Origin: an uncultured Lachnospiraceae bacterium
GTDB lineage: Bacteria > Bacillota > Clostridia > Lachnospirales > Lachnospiraceae
Assembly (NCBI GenBank): GCA_949949005.1
Contig: CATLHM010000002.1
Coordinates: 62,001-126,000 of the forward strand
DNA: 64,000 nucleotides
Direction: 5' to 3'
A program made the translations under genes and the position numbers. Positions 1-7,554 of this stretch are shown here, one piece after another (positions within the stretch are counted from its first letter, which is position 1; each line of letters begins with the position of its first letter). The notes under the pieces are model-generated. The model saw nothing but the letters and a program-made list of their open reading frames with translations. It ran no database searches and was not told the DNA's origin.

Positions 1-353
1 TCATGCAGCAGGCCTATGCCCAGGCCAACGAGGTGGTGAAGATGGCTACCCAGCAGGCCCAGGAGATCCTGGACAATGCCACCATAGAAGCCAACAATAT
101 GCGGATGGCGGCCATGCAGTATACGGACGACATTCTGGCGAATATTGAAAATCTGATCTCACAGACCATGCGTACCACCACAGATCACTATGAGAGCTTT
201 TTCGGTGCGCTGAATCATTACAGCGATGTGGTCAATGCCAACCGGATTGAGCTCAATCCGCCGGAAGCGGATGAGTATACCGATACTCTGGAAGATGCGC
301 CAAAGGAAGCGCCCTCCGGCACGGATAGCATCAATCTGGATCTCATCAAATAA
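1..353 (+). CDS. Coiled-coil protein, 3' part (N-terminus outside window)
   Basis: The reading frame is open from the left edge of the window, so the true start probably lies upstream; the first visible Met codon is at position 3. The visible 116 residues are an Ala/Gln/Asn-rich amphipathic helix over roughly the first 75 residues, followed by an acidic, probably disordered tail ending at TAA. This composition resembles ATP-synthase-b-like or DivIVA-like coiled-coil proteins that are common in Clostridia. No catalytic motif is visible and the function is unknown. A Rho-independent terminator follows it. Confidence 0.7.
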   Translation, partial: MQQAYAQANEVVKMATQQAQEILDNATIEANNMRMAAMQYTDDILANIENLISQTMRTTTDHYESFFGALNHYSDVVNANRIELNPPEADEYTDTLEDAPKEAPSGTDSINLDLIK

Positions 354-387
354 GTTTGCTGTCCTTTCACCGATAACGAAAAGTCTG

Positions 388-422
388 ACCCGGCTTGCCC
401 TTTTTACGGAGGCCGGGTTTTT
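388..422 (+). terminator. Rho-independent terminator
   Basis: The arms ACCCGGC (388-394) and GCCGGGT (412-418) are perfect inverted complements around a 17-nt loop, and a run of five T follows. It lies 35 bp after the stop codon of the coiled-coil gene and ends its transcript. Confidence 0.8.
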
Positions 423-445
423 AAACGGAAAGAACCCACAAGGAT

Positions 446-1708
446 ATGAATAAGCTTGCAGATTTCGATAATATTATTTCGCCGAAAAACGGACAAAATC
501 TGGTGATCGTCATTGACCCCGGCCATGGTGGCAGCAATCAGGGAGCCCTCTACGACGGCTACATTGAAAAGGAGATGACCCTTACAGTGGCCCTTGCCAT
601 GCGGGACGAACTGCTTCAATATGAGCAGGTGGAGGTTTATCTAACCCATGAGACGGATGTGGATATGAGTATCAAAGACAGGGCCGATTTCGCCGCTCAA
701 AAGAACGCCGATTTCCTTTTTTGCCTCCACTTCAACACTTCTAAAGAACGGAATTATTTTGGCGCGGAGGTGTGGGTTCCGGCAGAGGGAGAGTATTATG
801 CCAAGGGCTATTCCTTTGCCCAGATAGAGATGCAGGATCTCACAGACACAGGGCTTTACTCCCGTGGCATCAAAACCCGGCTGGGCGATTTCGGGAAGGA
901 TTATTACGGCATTCTGAGATATTGTACACAGAAGTCCGTCCCTTCCGTCTTGATCGAACACTGCCATTTGGACCATGAAAAGGACAAAGGGTTTTACCAG
1001 CAGGGGGACGAGCAGCTTAGAGAATTGGGCCGCTTAGATGCCACTGCGGTGGCCAAGTATTTCGGCCTGAAATCGGAGCGCCTTGGGGTGGATTTTAGCG
1101 GTTATGCCGTTCCCAAGACCCAGGTGCCGGCCCAGAGAGTTGCGCCTGACCGGACAGAGCCGAATCTGTGCAGGATAGAAACCACCGAAATCCGGGAAGA
1201 TACCGGGGAGATCACCCTTCACATGGAGGCAGAGGATGCCGAGAGCTATATCCTGTACTATGGATGCAGCATCGACGGCGGCAAAACCTGGCTTCCCTTA
1301 GAGGAATGGCCAAGGCCTCATGCGTGGAATTCGTCTCTTACAGAATATGATTTCACCCTCACAGTGCCTTTTGACCAGGAGCTGCTCCTTTTAGCCAGAG
1401 CCTATAACGGCTTTGATCTCTATACTGAAAGCAACAGTATCCCTCTGGCTCCCATTCCGGATCCCCAAAGGCTGGCGGAGGAAGCAAGGCTGGCCCAGGA
1501 GGAAGCCCTGCAAGAGCGGCGCAGGGCCCAGCAGGATTATGAGGAAATCCACTATGAAGAACAGCTAAAAGAGCCTGTTTCCAGCCATGTGGTCAAGGAC
1601 TGGCAGATTTTTTGTGTGATAGGCCTTCTTTTGCTTTTGATGCTTCTATTGTCCTTTTTCATGGCAAAAATGATATTTTTGTTAAGAAGAGGTAATAAAC
1701 GACGGTGA
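446..1708 (+). CDS. N-acetylmuramoyl-L-alanine amidase (Amidase_3) with C-terminal membrane anchor
   Basis: The 420-residue product carries an Amidase_3 domain at residues 18-207. The zinc/catalytic pattern is visible: DPGHGG (His27), Glu41, LHFN (His95) and the catalytic Glu in IEHCH (Glu171). The family cleaves the bond between N-acetylmuramic acid and L-alanine in peptidoglycan. A beta-rich middle part (about 235-335) and a charged Glu/Arg/Gln helix (345-380) lead to one hydrophobic segment near residues 390-414, ending in a basic tail (RRGNKRR). There is no N-terminal signal peptide, which is unusual for a wall hydrolase. AGGA lies only 1 nt before this ATG, so the start is not certain. 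The 3' end overlaps the convergent ylbJ-like gene by 50 bp. Confidence 0.85.
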   Translation: MNKLADFDNIISPKNGQNLVIVIDPGHGGSNQGALYDGYIEKEMTLTVALAMRDELLQYEQVEVYLTHETDVDMSIKDRADFAAQKNADFLFCLHFNTSKERNYFGAEVWVPAEGEYYAKGYSFAQIEMQDLTDTGLYSRGIKTRLGDFGKDYYGILRYCTQKSVPSVLIEHCHLDHEKDKGFYQQGDEQLRELGRLDATAVAKYFGLKSERLGVDFSGYAVPKTQVPAQRVAPDRTEPNLCRIETTEIREDTGEITLHMEAEDAESYILYYGCSIDGGKTWLPLEEWPRPHAWNSSLTEYDFTLTVPFDQELLLLARAYNGFDLYTESNSIPLAPIPDPQRLAEEARLAQEEALQERRRAQQDYEEIHYEEQLKEPVSSHVVKDWQIFCVIGLLLLLMLLLSFFMAKMIFLLRRGNKRR

Positions 1709-2660
1709 GTGCCATAAGAATCGTCTTGTGCATCACGTATTCCCCGATGGAGAGGTCGGTATTTCCTATCATGCTGTAGGTCTGGGCGATGCAGGAGAGC
1801 CCTCCGAAGGGCAGAAGGCACAGCACCAGGTAAGGCGCCTGATCTTTCAGGATGCCGATTCCTCCAGTAATCTCCAAGAGGGCTCCCATACCGCCCATCC
1901 ATAGTCTGGTCTTTTCGGAGGGAAAGGAGAAAAGCTCTGTGGCAAGACGGGGCAGAATAAAAAGCAGGTTGAAAAAGACCATATAGCCCCCCAGCTTTGC
2001 GATGCTGAAAAGGGACTGATAGACAGATTCATCCAATGCCTGTAGAAGAGAAACCGGGATGTCTGCATCGGATACGGATGCCGCATGCAAAACGCCCTGT
2101 TTCCTTTCCTTGTCCCGGTCAGGAAGCTCTCGGGCTAAGGCTTTGGGGCTTATGTCCCGAAAGCGGGTATAGCGCAGGATCAGACCGTAGAGAAGGGGCA
2201 GGCCGTACATGCCAAACAAAAAGACGGGTCCTGGCTTTAAAGAAAGCGTAGGAAGTGCAAAGCTGATGAAATAGACAGGCCCTATATTGTTGCAGAAGGA
2301 GAGCAAAAAGGAGGCCTCGTTTCTGGAAATCTGTTTTTGTTCATAGAGCTGAGCGGCCACATGGGCTCCCATGGGAAAGCCGCACAGAAAGCCGATCACG
2401 ATCCCATAGAGGCAGGCGTCCCTTACCTGGAACAAGGTTCCCAGAAGGGGCTTTAGAATTTTTACAAAGGCTCCCGTAAGCTTCATACGGATGATGATCC
2501 CTGAAAGCACCATAAAGGGGAAAAGAGTGGGAATCATCCGCTCAAACCAAAGCGTTAATCCCTTTGAGGCAAGCGCAAGACAATCCGACGGAAAGGTGAG
2601 AATCAGTGCGGTAAGGAGGATAGCAGATAATGGATAAAGATAAATTTTCAGTTTCCGCAT
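1659..2660 (-). CDS. ylbJ: YlbJ-like sporulation/nucleoside-gate family membrane protein
   Basis: The product has 333 residues and about eight hydrophobic segments. Conserved patches such as LWFERMIPTLFPFMVLSG, CGFPMGAH and FCNNIGPVYF match the YlbJ (SpoIIM/Gate-domain) family. In Bacillus subtilis, ylbJ is a sigma-E-dependent gene needed for normal spore formation, so this hints at a spore-forming lineage, but the family is also found more widely. It is transcribed divergently from the HAD gene, with a 56-bp gap, and its 3' end overlaps the amidase gene. The start ATG is preceded by GGGAAAGAG. The substrate, if it is a transporter, cannot be told from sequence. Confidence 0.75.
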   Translation of the reverse strand: MRKLKIYLYPLSAILLTALILTFPSDCLALASKGLTLWFERMIPTLFPFMVLSGIIIRMKLTGAFVKILKPLLGTLFQVRDACLYGIVIGFLCGFPMGAHVAAQLYEQKQISRNEASFLLSFCNNIGPVYFISFALPTLSLKPGPVFLFGMYGLPLLYGLILRYTRFRDISPKALARELPDRDKERKQGVLHAASVSDADIPVSLLQALDESVYQSLFSIAKLGGYMVFFNLLFILPRLATELFSFPSEKTRLWMGGMGALLEITGGIGILKDQAPYLVLCLLPFGGLSCIAQTYSMIGNTDLSIGEYVMHKTILMALTVVYYLFLTKISFLP

Positions 2661-2716
2661 AGGCTCTTTCCCCTTTTTGTGTTATGATAATGTTTATGAA
2701 ACGAGGGTGAGAAATT

Positions 2717-3394
2717 ATGCTCCAAAAGATAGAAGCAGTACTTTTTGACCTGGACGGTTCCCTGGTGGATTCCATGTGGCTTTGGGGAGAGATCGACAGG
2801 GAATATCTTGGCAGGTTCGGCCTCTCCGTTCCCGAGGATCTTCAAGATGAAATTGAGGGAATGAGCTTTTCCGAGGGCGCCCTTTACTTTAAAAACAGGT
2901 TCAAAATCCCGGACTGCGTGGAGGAGATCAAGGCGGACTGGAACCGGATGGCCTGGGATAAATATACCCATGAGGTTCCGCTCAAGCGGGGCGCAGGGGA
3001 ATTTATTGCCTGTTGCAGGAAAGCGGGGATCAAGCTGGGCATTGCCACCAGCAATTCCCGAGAGCTTGTGGAAAATGTGGTACATGTCCACGGACTGTCC
3101 GGCTGTTTTGAAGCCATTGTCACCTCCTGCGACGTGAACAAAGGCAAACCTGCCCCCGACGTCTACCTAAAGGCCGCCGAAAAGTGCAGGGTTCCTCCCG
3201 AAAAATGCCTGGTTTTTGAGGATATTGTCTCAGGAATTTTAGCCGGAAAGGCGGCGGGCATGAGGGTATGCGCCGTGGAGGATGCCGCCTCTTCCCATCA
3301 GGAACAGGAAAAGCGACGTCTGGCGGACTATTATATTAAAGATTATTCTGAAATCTTAGGAGGCATTCATTTTGACAAGAGCGGTGAAAGGTAA
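2717..3394 (+). CDS. HAD-superfamily phosphatase/phosphomutase, beta-phosphoglucomutase-like
   Basis: The 225-residue product has the HAD motif I DLDGSLVDS (Asp10 nucleophile and Asp12), motif II in ATSNSR, motif III Lys in NKGKPAPDVY, and motif IV in VFEDIVSG. A helical cap lies between residues 15 and 80, as in the beta-phosphoglucomutase/phosphatase subfamily. The likely activity is hydrolysis or transfer of a phosphate on a small sugar or nucleotide; the exact substrate is not predictable. The Thr usual in DxDGT is Ser here, a tolerated variant. A GAGGGTGAG ribosome binding site precedes the ATG. Confidence 0.85.
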   Translation: MLQKIEAVLFDLDGSLVDSMWLWGEIDREYLGRFGLSVPEDLQDEIEGMSFSEGALYFKNRFKIPDCVEEIKADWNRMAWDKYTHEVPLKRGAGEFIACCRKAGIKLGIATSNSRELVENVVHVHGLSGCFEAIVTSCDVNKGKPAPDVYLKAAEKCRVPPEKCLVFEDIVSGILAGKAAGMRVCAVEDAASSHQEQEKRRLADYYIKDYSEILGGIHFDKSGER

Positions 3395-3404
3395 TTTCGG
3401 ATAT

Positions 3405-3941
3405 ATGAAGGCCAAAAGGCTTATGGTTCTGATCAGAACCATCATTTTCTTCGCCATTTCCCTGGCGCTTTTTGTTGCAGGCTATGTGACCACCGGCAAA
3501 AAAGAAAACCTGCTCACCATCGTGGCCGTTTTGGGCTGTCTTCCCGCCTGTAAAAGCATGGTGAATCTGATCATGCTCTTTCGCGCCAGGGGCTGCAGCG
3601 AAGAGGCCAGAGCGGCCATCCGCCCCTTAGAGGGACGGCTGATCGGCATGTACGATATGTATTTTACCTCCTACCAAAAGAATTTCCCCATCAGCCATAT
3701 GGTGGTGGAGGGAAATATCATTTTGGGCTACACAGAAAGCGATGGGTGCGAGAGCGCTGCCTGTCAGGAGCATTTACAGACCATGCTCCGGCAGGGGGGC
3801 TTCAAGGATATGACGATTACGATCTCCCATCAGCTTTCCAAATATTGTAAGCAGCTTGAGAATTTAAATCAGATGCCGGCAGGAGGCAGCCCTGAGAGGG
3901 ATGATGCGGTCAGGGTGGTGCTCTATGATATTTCTCTTTAA
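3405..3941 (+). CDS. Small membrane protein of unknown function
   Basis: I prefer the ATG at 3405, 10 bp after the HAD gene, because GAAAGG lies upstream; an upstream TTG in frame would overlap the HAD gene. The product of 178 residues has two adjacent transmembrane helices in the first 65 residues, then a soluble domain that repeats patterns such as GRLIGMYDMY and HMVVEGNIILGY. It has no recognised catalytic motif. I do not recognise the family. Position suggests cotranscription with the HAD gene. Confidence 0.6.
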   Translation: MKAKRLMVLIRTIIFFAISLALFVAGYVTTGKKENLLTIVAVLGCLPACKSMVNLIMLFRARGCSEEARAAIRPLEGRLIGMYDMYFTSYQKNFPISHMVVEGNIILGYTESDGCESAACQEHLQTMLRQGGFKDMTITISHQLSKYCKQLENLNQMPAGGSPERDDAVRVVLYDISL

Positions 3942-3962
3942 ATGCGGTTTAAAGGCTTCCGT

Positions 3963-4000
3963 TTACCATGATAAATAAGAGTTACCATGATAAATAAGAG
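3963..4000 (+). repeat. Perfect 19-bp tandem duplication in front of rluA-family gene
   Basis: TTACCATGATAAATAAGAG occurs at 3963-3981 and again directly at 3982-4000. The first eight bases, TTACCATG, recur a third time at 4015-4022, where the ATG is the start of the next gene. Each unit therefore contains an ATG followed at once by in-frame TAA. This could be a replication-slippage duplication, or a pair of decoy starts. Confidence 0.85.
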
Positions 4001-4019
4001 TTAGGGGTTTAAGTTTACC

Positions 4020-5045
4020 ATGAAACAGGTTATTGTCACCGAAAGGGAAGCAGGGCAAAGGCTGGACAAATATCTCCAAAAGCTCCTGCCTGGCGCGCCT
4101 TCCTCCTTTTTTTATAAGATGCTGCGCAAAAAAAATATCACCTTAAACGGAAAAAAGGCGGAAGGAAAAGAAAAGCTTGCCCCGGGAGATGCCCTCACCC
4201 TTTTCCTCTCGCAGGATACGATGGAGGGCTTCGCAAAGCAGGGCGAGCTGCTTCCTTATGAGGAGGCTTACAGCACCCTTAAGGGGGTTCAGGTTCTTTA
4301 TGAGGATGCTCATGTGATCATCGTGAATAAGCCTTCCGGCATTTTATCGCAAAAGGCTGCCCCGAAGGATTTGTCCCTGAACGAATGGCTTTTGGGCTAT
4401 CTTCTGGCAAAGGGAGACTGGGATCCAAAGCAGCCGGCCGCCTTTAAGCCCTCTGTCTGCAACCGCCTTGACCGCAATACCAGCGGCCTTGTGATGGGGG
4501 CCAAATCCATGGCCGGGAGCCAAATGCTTGGCAGTCTTTTGCAGAGCCGCCGCATCCGCAAATTCTACCGGATGCTGGTAAAGGGCCGGGTCATGCGTGA
4601 AAAATCCTTAGACGGGTATCTGGTCAAGGACGAAACGGGCAACAAAGTGCGTCTGATCCAAAAAGAGGCGCCGGATGCGGTCTATATCAAAACCCGTTAT
4701 TATCCTTTGGCCTGTGTGGGAGATGTGACTTTGGTGGAAGCGGAGCTGATCACCGGAAAAACCCATCAAATCCGTATCCATCTGGCATCAGAGGGCTATC
4801 CTCTCGTTGGGGATTACAAGTATGGCGACAGGAGCTTTAATGAAAAATATAAAAGGCGCTATCACATTCAGTCTCAGCTCTTATATGCCTGCCGTCTGGA
4901 ATTCCCCGGGATGGAAGAGCCTTTTGAAGGCCTGAGCCAAAAAAAGATAGAGATTCCCGCTCCCAAAGAATTTTTAAAACTTATGGAAAAAGAACGTTTG
5001 TCAGAGAAAAAGATTGGTACCACCCACAAAATCTCCGGATCGTGA
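4020..5045 (+). CDS. RluA-family 23S rRNA/tRNA pseudouridine synthase
   Basis: This 341-residue enzyme has an N-terminal S4 RNA-binding domain (about residues 1-60, RLDKYLQKLLPG...) and an RluA catalytic domain. The catalytic Asp is in NRLDRNTSG, and the C-terminal GKTHQIRIHLASEG motif is intact. Such enzymes isomerise uridine to pseudouridine in rRNA or tRNA. A second RluA-type gene (39186-40133) is more RluD-like, so this one may serve a RluC-type or other site. The ribosome binding site, AGGGG, is 12 nt from the ATG. The stop codon lies 7 bp before recU. Confidence 0.85.
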   Translation: MKQVIVTEREAGQRLDKYLQKLLPGAPSSFFYKMLRKKNITLNGKKAEGKEKLAPGDALTLFLSQDTMEGFAKQGELLPYEEAYSTLKGVQVLYEDAHVIIVNKPSGILSQKAAPKDLSLNEWLLGYLLAKGDWDPKQPAAFKPSVCNRLDRNTSGLVMGAKSMAGSQMLGSLLQSRRIRKFYRMLVKGRVMREKSLDGYLVKDETGNKVRLIQKEAPDAVYIKTRYYPLACVGDVTLVEAELITGKTHQIRIHLASEGYPLVGDYKYGDRSFNEKYKRRYHIQSQLLYACRLEFPGMEEPFEGLSQKKIEIPAPKEFLKLMEKERLSEKKIGTTHKISGS

Positions 5046-5052
5046 AAGGAGC

Positions 5053-5604
5053 ATGGTTAGTATTATGGCAACATGGAGTTCCAGGGGACTTCGCGGCTCC
5101 ACACTGGAGGATCTGATCAACAGAACCAACGAAAAATATCTGGAAAACGGCCTGGCTCTCATCCAGAAAATTCCCACCCCCATCACCCCCATCAATATTG
5201 ACAAGGAGTCAAGACATATTACCCTTGCCTACTTTGAGCAGAAGAGCACGGTGGACTATATCGGGGTGGTGCAGGGAATCCCGGTGTGCTTTGACGCCAA
5301 GGAATGCGCCATAGACCGTTTTGCCCTTCAAAATATCCACGAGCACCAGGTGGCTTTTATGCGCCAATTTGAACAGCAGCGGGGGGTGGCTTTTTTTCTG
5401 ATCTATTTTTCGCACCGCGACGAGTTTTATTACCTTCCTTTTGAAATTTTTTATCTGTTCTGGGAGAGGGCGGTTGGCGGCGGGCGCAAGAGCTTTCTCT
5501 ATGAGGAGCTCAACCCGGAATACATTCTGCCAAAAAAGCACGGCGTCTTCGTCCCCTATCTGGATATGCTCAGCAAGGATTTAGAGGAAAGAGAAAACAT
5601 TTGA
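5053..5604 (+). CDS. recU: Holliday junction resolvase RecU
   Basis: The product (about 183 residues) shows the RecU signature: RGxxLEDLINRTNEKY, KIPTPI, KSTVDYIGVVQG and FDAKEC with the metal-binding Asp/Glu/Lys triad, then NIHEHQ. RecU cleaves Holliday junctions during homologous recombination and chromosome segregation in Firmicutes, replacing RuvC. Start choice is between ATG 5053 (AAAGGAG 1 nt upstream) and ATG 5065 (same site 13 nt upstream); both leave the domain intact. The last codons overlap the -35 box of the histidine operon promoter. Confidence 0.88.
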   Translation: MVSIMATWSSRGLRGSTLEDLINRTNEKYLENGLALIQKIPTPITPINIDKESRHITLAYFEQKSTVDYIGVVQGIPVCFDAKECAIDRFALQNIHEHQVAFMRQFEQQRGVAFFLIYFSHRDEFYYLPFEIFYLFWERAVGGGRKSFLYEELNPEYILPKKHGVFVPYLDMLSKDLEERENI

Positions 5605-5629
5605 CAAAAGAACCTTCCTTTTATATACT
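5601..5629 (+). promoter_or_regulatory. Sigma-A-type promoter of the histidine operon
   Basis: TTGACA (5601-5606), a 17-bp spacer and TATACT (5624-5629) give a near-consensus promoter. The -35 box includes the recU stop codon. The transcript would start near 5636, leaving a leader of about 65 nt before hisZ. The leader holds a short hairpin (TGCCGC 5641-5646 with GCGGCA 5660-5665). It is too short for a T-box and shows no T-box consensus. Confidence 0.7.
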
Positions 5630-5702
5630 ACCAAGTAGCCTGCCGCTTCCCATAGTAACGCGGCACCAAATTAATACTTTAAATCATGAAAGTGAAATTA
5701 GA

Positions 5703-6887
5703 ATGAGCCAAACAAACAACCAATCCTTCAGCCGGGCGCTCTTACATACGCCGGAGGGCGTAAGGGATATTTACGGAAGAGAATACGCGGCAAAGCTGCA
5801 GGTGGAGGATACCATCCACCGGAAGCTGAATCTCTATGGCTATCAGGATATTCAGACCCCAACCTTTGAATTTTTTGACGTCTTTTCCCGGGAGATTGGA
5901 ACCACACCCTCCAGGGAGCTGTACAAATTTTTTGACAAGGAGGGAAATACCCTGGTTCTCAGGCCGGATTTCACCCCCTCCATGGCAAGATGCGCCGCCA
6001 AATATTATATGGATGAGGATGTTCCCATCCGTTTCTGTTATGCCGGAAATACCTTCACCAATACGGGAAGTTTACAGGGGAAGCTTAAGGAAGTGACCCA
6101 GATGGGAGCGGAACTCATCGGCGACGGCAGCCCCGAGGCGGACGGCGAGATGATCGCCATGGTGGTGGAATCCCTCCTTGCGGTGGGCCTTAAGAACTTC
6201 CAGGTGAGCGTGGGGGAAATGGAATACTTTAAGGGGATCTGTGCCCAGGCTGGCCTGGACAGTGATACGGAAGGGGAGCTTCGGGAGTTTATTTCCGGTA
6301 AGAACCTCTTCGGCGCCCAGGAGCTTCTCACCGGAAAAGGAATTGCCAGCTCCTATTGGGAAATGCTCTTAAAGGTTACCGAGCATTTCGGCTCGGTTCA
6401 GATTTTGGATGAGGCCAGGGCCCTGGCCGGAAATGAACGCTCCCTTAGGGCGCTAAGCCGTCTTGAGAAGCTTTATCATGTGCTCTGTGAATACGGGGTG
6501 GAGCGCTATGTCTCCTTTGATCTGGGGATGCTGAGCAAATATCATTATTATACCGGAGTCATCTTCAAGGTTTATACCTATGGGGTGGGGGAGCCCATCG
6601 TCAAGGGCGGCAGATACGATCACCTTCTGGGATACTTTGGAAAGGAGGCCCCTGCCATCGGCTTTGCGGTGGTGGTGGACGATCTCCTGGCGGCTCTCGA
6701 GCGGCAGAAAGCAGGGCCGGAACCAGAGAAACATCCGGTTTGCCTCACCTACAATGCCTCCAACTATGAGCAGATGCTCTCAAAGGCCCAAAAAATGCGC
6801 AGCATGGGGCAGGAGACGGTTCTGATTCCTGAAAAAGCAGAGTCTTCGGGAAAAAACAAGAGCCAGGGAGGGAAGAAGGATGTGTGA
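5703..6887 (+). CDS. hisZ: ATP phosphoribosyltransferase regulatory subunit HisZ
   Basis: The product (394 residues) resembles the catalytic core of histidyl-tRNA synthetase: PEGVRDIYG at the N-terminus, the motif-2-like LRPDFTPSMAR, and GGRYDHLLGYFG. HisZ lacks the anticodon-binding domain and forms a hetero-octamer with short-form HisG, giving it activity and histidine feedback. The short HisG encoded next fits this exactly. I chose ATG 5703 over an in-frame TTG at 5601, because the TTG is part of the promoter -35 box. The ribosome binding site is weak. The end overlaps hisG by 8 bp. Confidence 0.9.
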   Translation: MSQTNNQSFSRALLHTPEGVRDIYGREYAAKLQVEDTIHRKLNLYGYQDIQTPTFEFFDVFSREIGTTPSRELYKFFDKEGNTLVLRPDFTPSMARCAAKYYMDEDVPIRFCYAGNTFTNTGSLQGKLKEVTQMGAELIGDGSPEADGEMIAMVVESLLAVGLKNFQVSVGEMEYFKGICAQAGLDSDTEGELREFISGKNLFGAQELLTGKGIASSYWEMLLKVTEHFGSVQILDEARALAGNERSLRALSRLEKLYHVLCEYGVERYVSFDLGMLSKYHYYTGVIFKVYTYGVGEPIVKGGRYDHLLGYFGKEAPAIGFAVVVDDLLAALERQKAGPEPEKHPVCLTYNASNYEQMLSKAQKMRSMGQETVLIPEKAESSGKNKSQGGKKDV

Positions 6888-7554
6888 GGAAAGATATTTA
6901 ACCTTTGCTCTGGGAAAAGGGCGTCTGGCCCAGCAGACCCTTGCCCTACTTGAACAGATCGGCATCACCTGTGAGGAGATGAAGGACAAGAATTCCCGCA
7001 AGCTGATATTCGTAAACGAGGAAATGAAAATGAAATTTTTTCTCTCCAAGGGATGCGATGTCCCCACCTATGTGGAATACGGGGCGGCAGATATCGGCGT
7101 GGTGGGGAAGGACACCATTTTGGAAGAAAACCGGAGAGTCTATGAGGTTTTGGATCTGGGTTTCGGCAAATGCCGTATGTGTGTCTGCGGCCCGGAGAGC
7201 GCCCGGGAACTGCTGCTTCACCATGAGCGGATCCGGGTGGCCAGCAAATACCCTGTGATCGCCAGAGACTATTTTTATAACAAAAAGCATCAGACCGTAG
7301 ATATCATCAAGCTGGGCGGCTCGGTGGAATTAGGGCCTATCGTGGGACTTACGGATGTGATCGTGGATATTGTGGAGACCGGCTCCACCCTCCGGGAAAA
7401 CGGCCTAAAGGTTCTGGAAGAAATCTGTCCCTTATCGGCGCGGATGATTGTCAACCAGGTCAGTATGCAGATGCAGACCCAGCGGATCCGAGATCTGATT
7501 TTTCAAATAAAGGCACTGCAAAGTGGGGAAGGAGTACCGCCATGCGAATCGTAG
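6880..7554 (+). CDS. hisG: ATP phosphoribosyltransferase, short catalytic subunit HisG
   Basis: The 224-residue short form lacks the C-terminal regulatory domain of long HisG and so depends on HisZ. Typical motifs are LGKGRLAQQTL, VEYGAADIGVVGKD and the PRPP-binding loop DIVETGSTLREN. The enzyme joins ATP and PRPP in the first step of histidine synthesis, in the cytoplasm. It overlaps hisZ by 8 bp and hisD by 13 bp, a sign of translational coupling. Confidence 0.93.
   Translation: MCEERYLTFALGKGRLAQQTLALLEQIGITCEEMKDKNSRKLIFVNEEMKMKFFLSKGCDVPTYVEYGAADIGVVGKDTILEENRRVYEVLDLGFGKCRMCVCGPESARELLLHHERIRVASKYPVIARDYFYNKKHQTVDIIKLGGSVELGPIVGLTDVIVDIVETGSTLRENGLKVLEEICPLSARMIVNQVSMQMQTQRIRDLIFQIKALQSGEGVPPCES

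Noticed and set aside
5601..5702. Upstream TTG start for HisZ adding 34 residues
   Set aside because: The TTG is part of a near-consensus -35 box, and the extra residues do not resemble HisZ; ATG 5703 starts just before the conserved PEGVRD.
5630..5702. T-box riboswitch ahead of the his operon
   Set aside because: The leader is only about 65 nt and lacks the T-box sequence and an antiterminator; the small GC stem alone is not enough.
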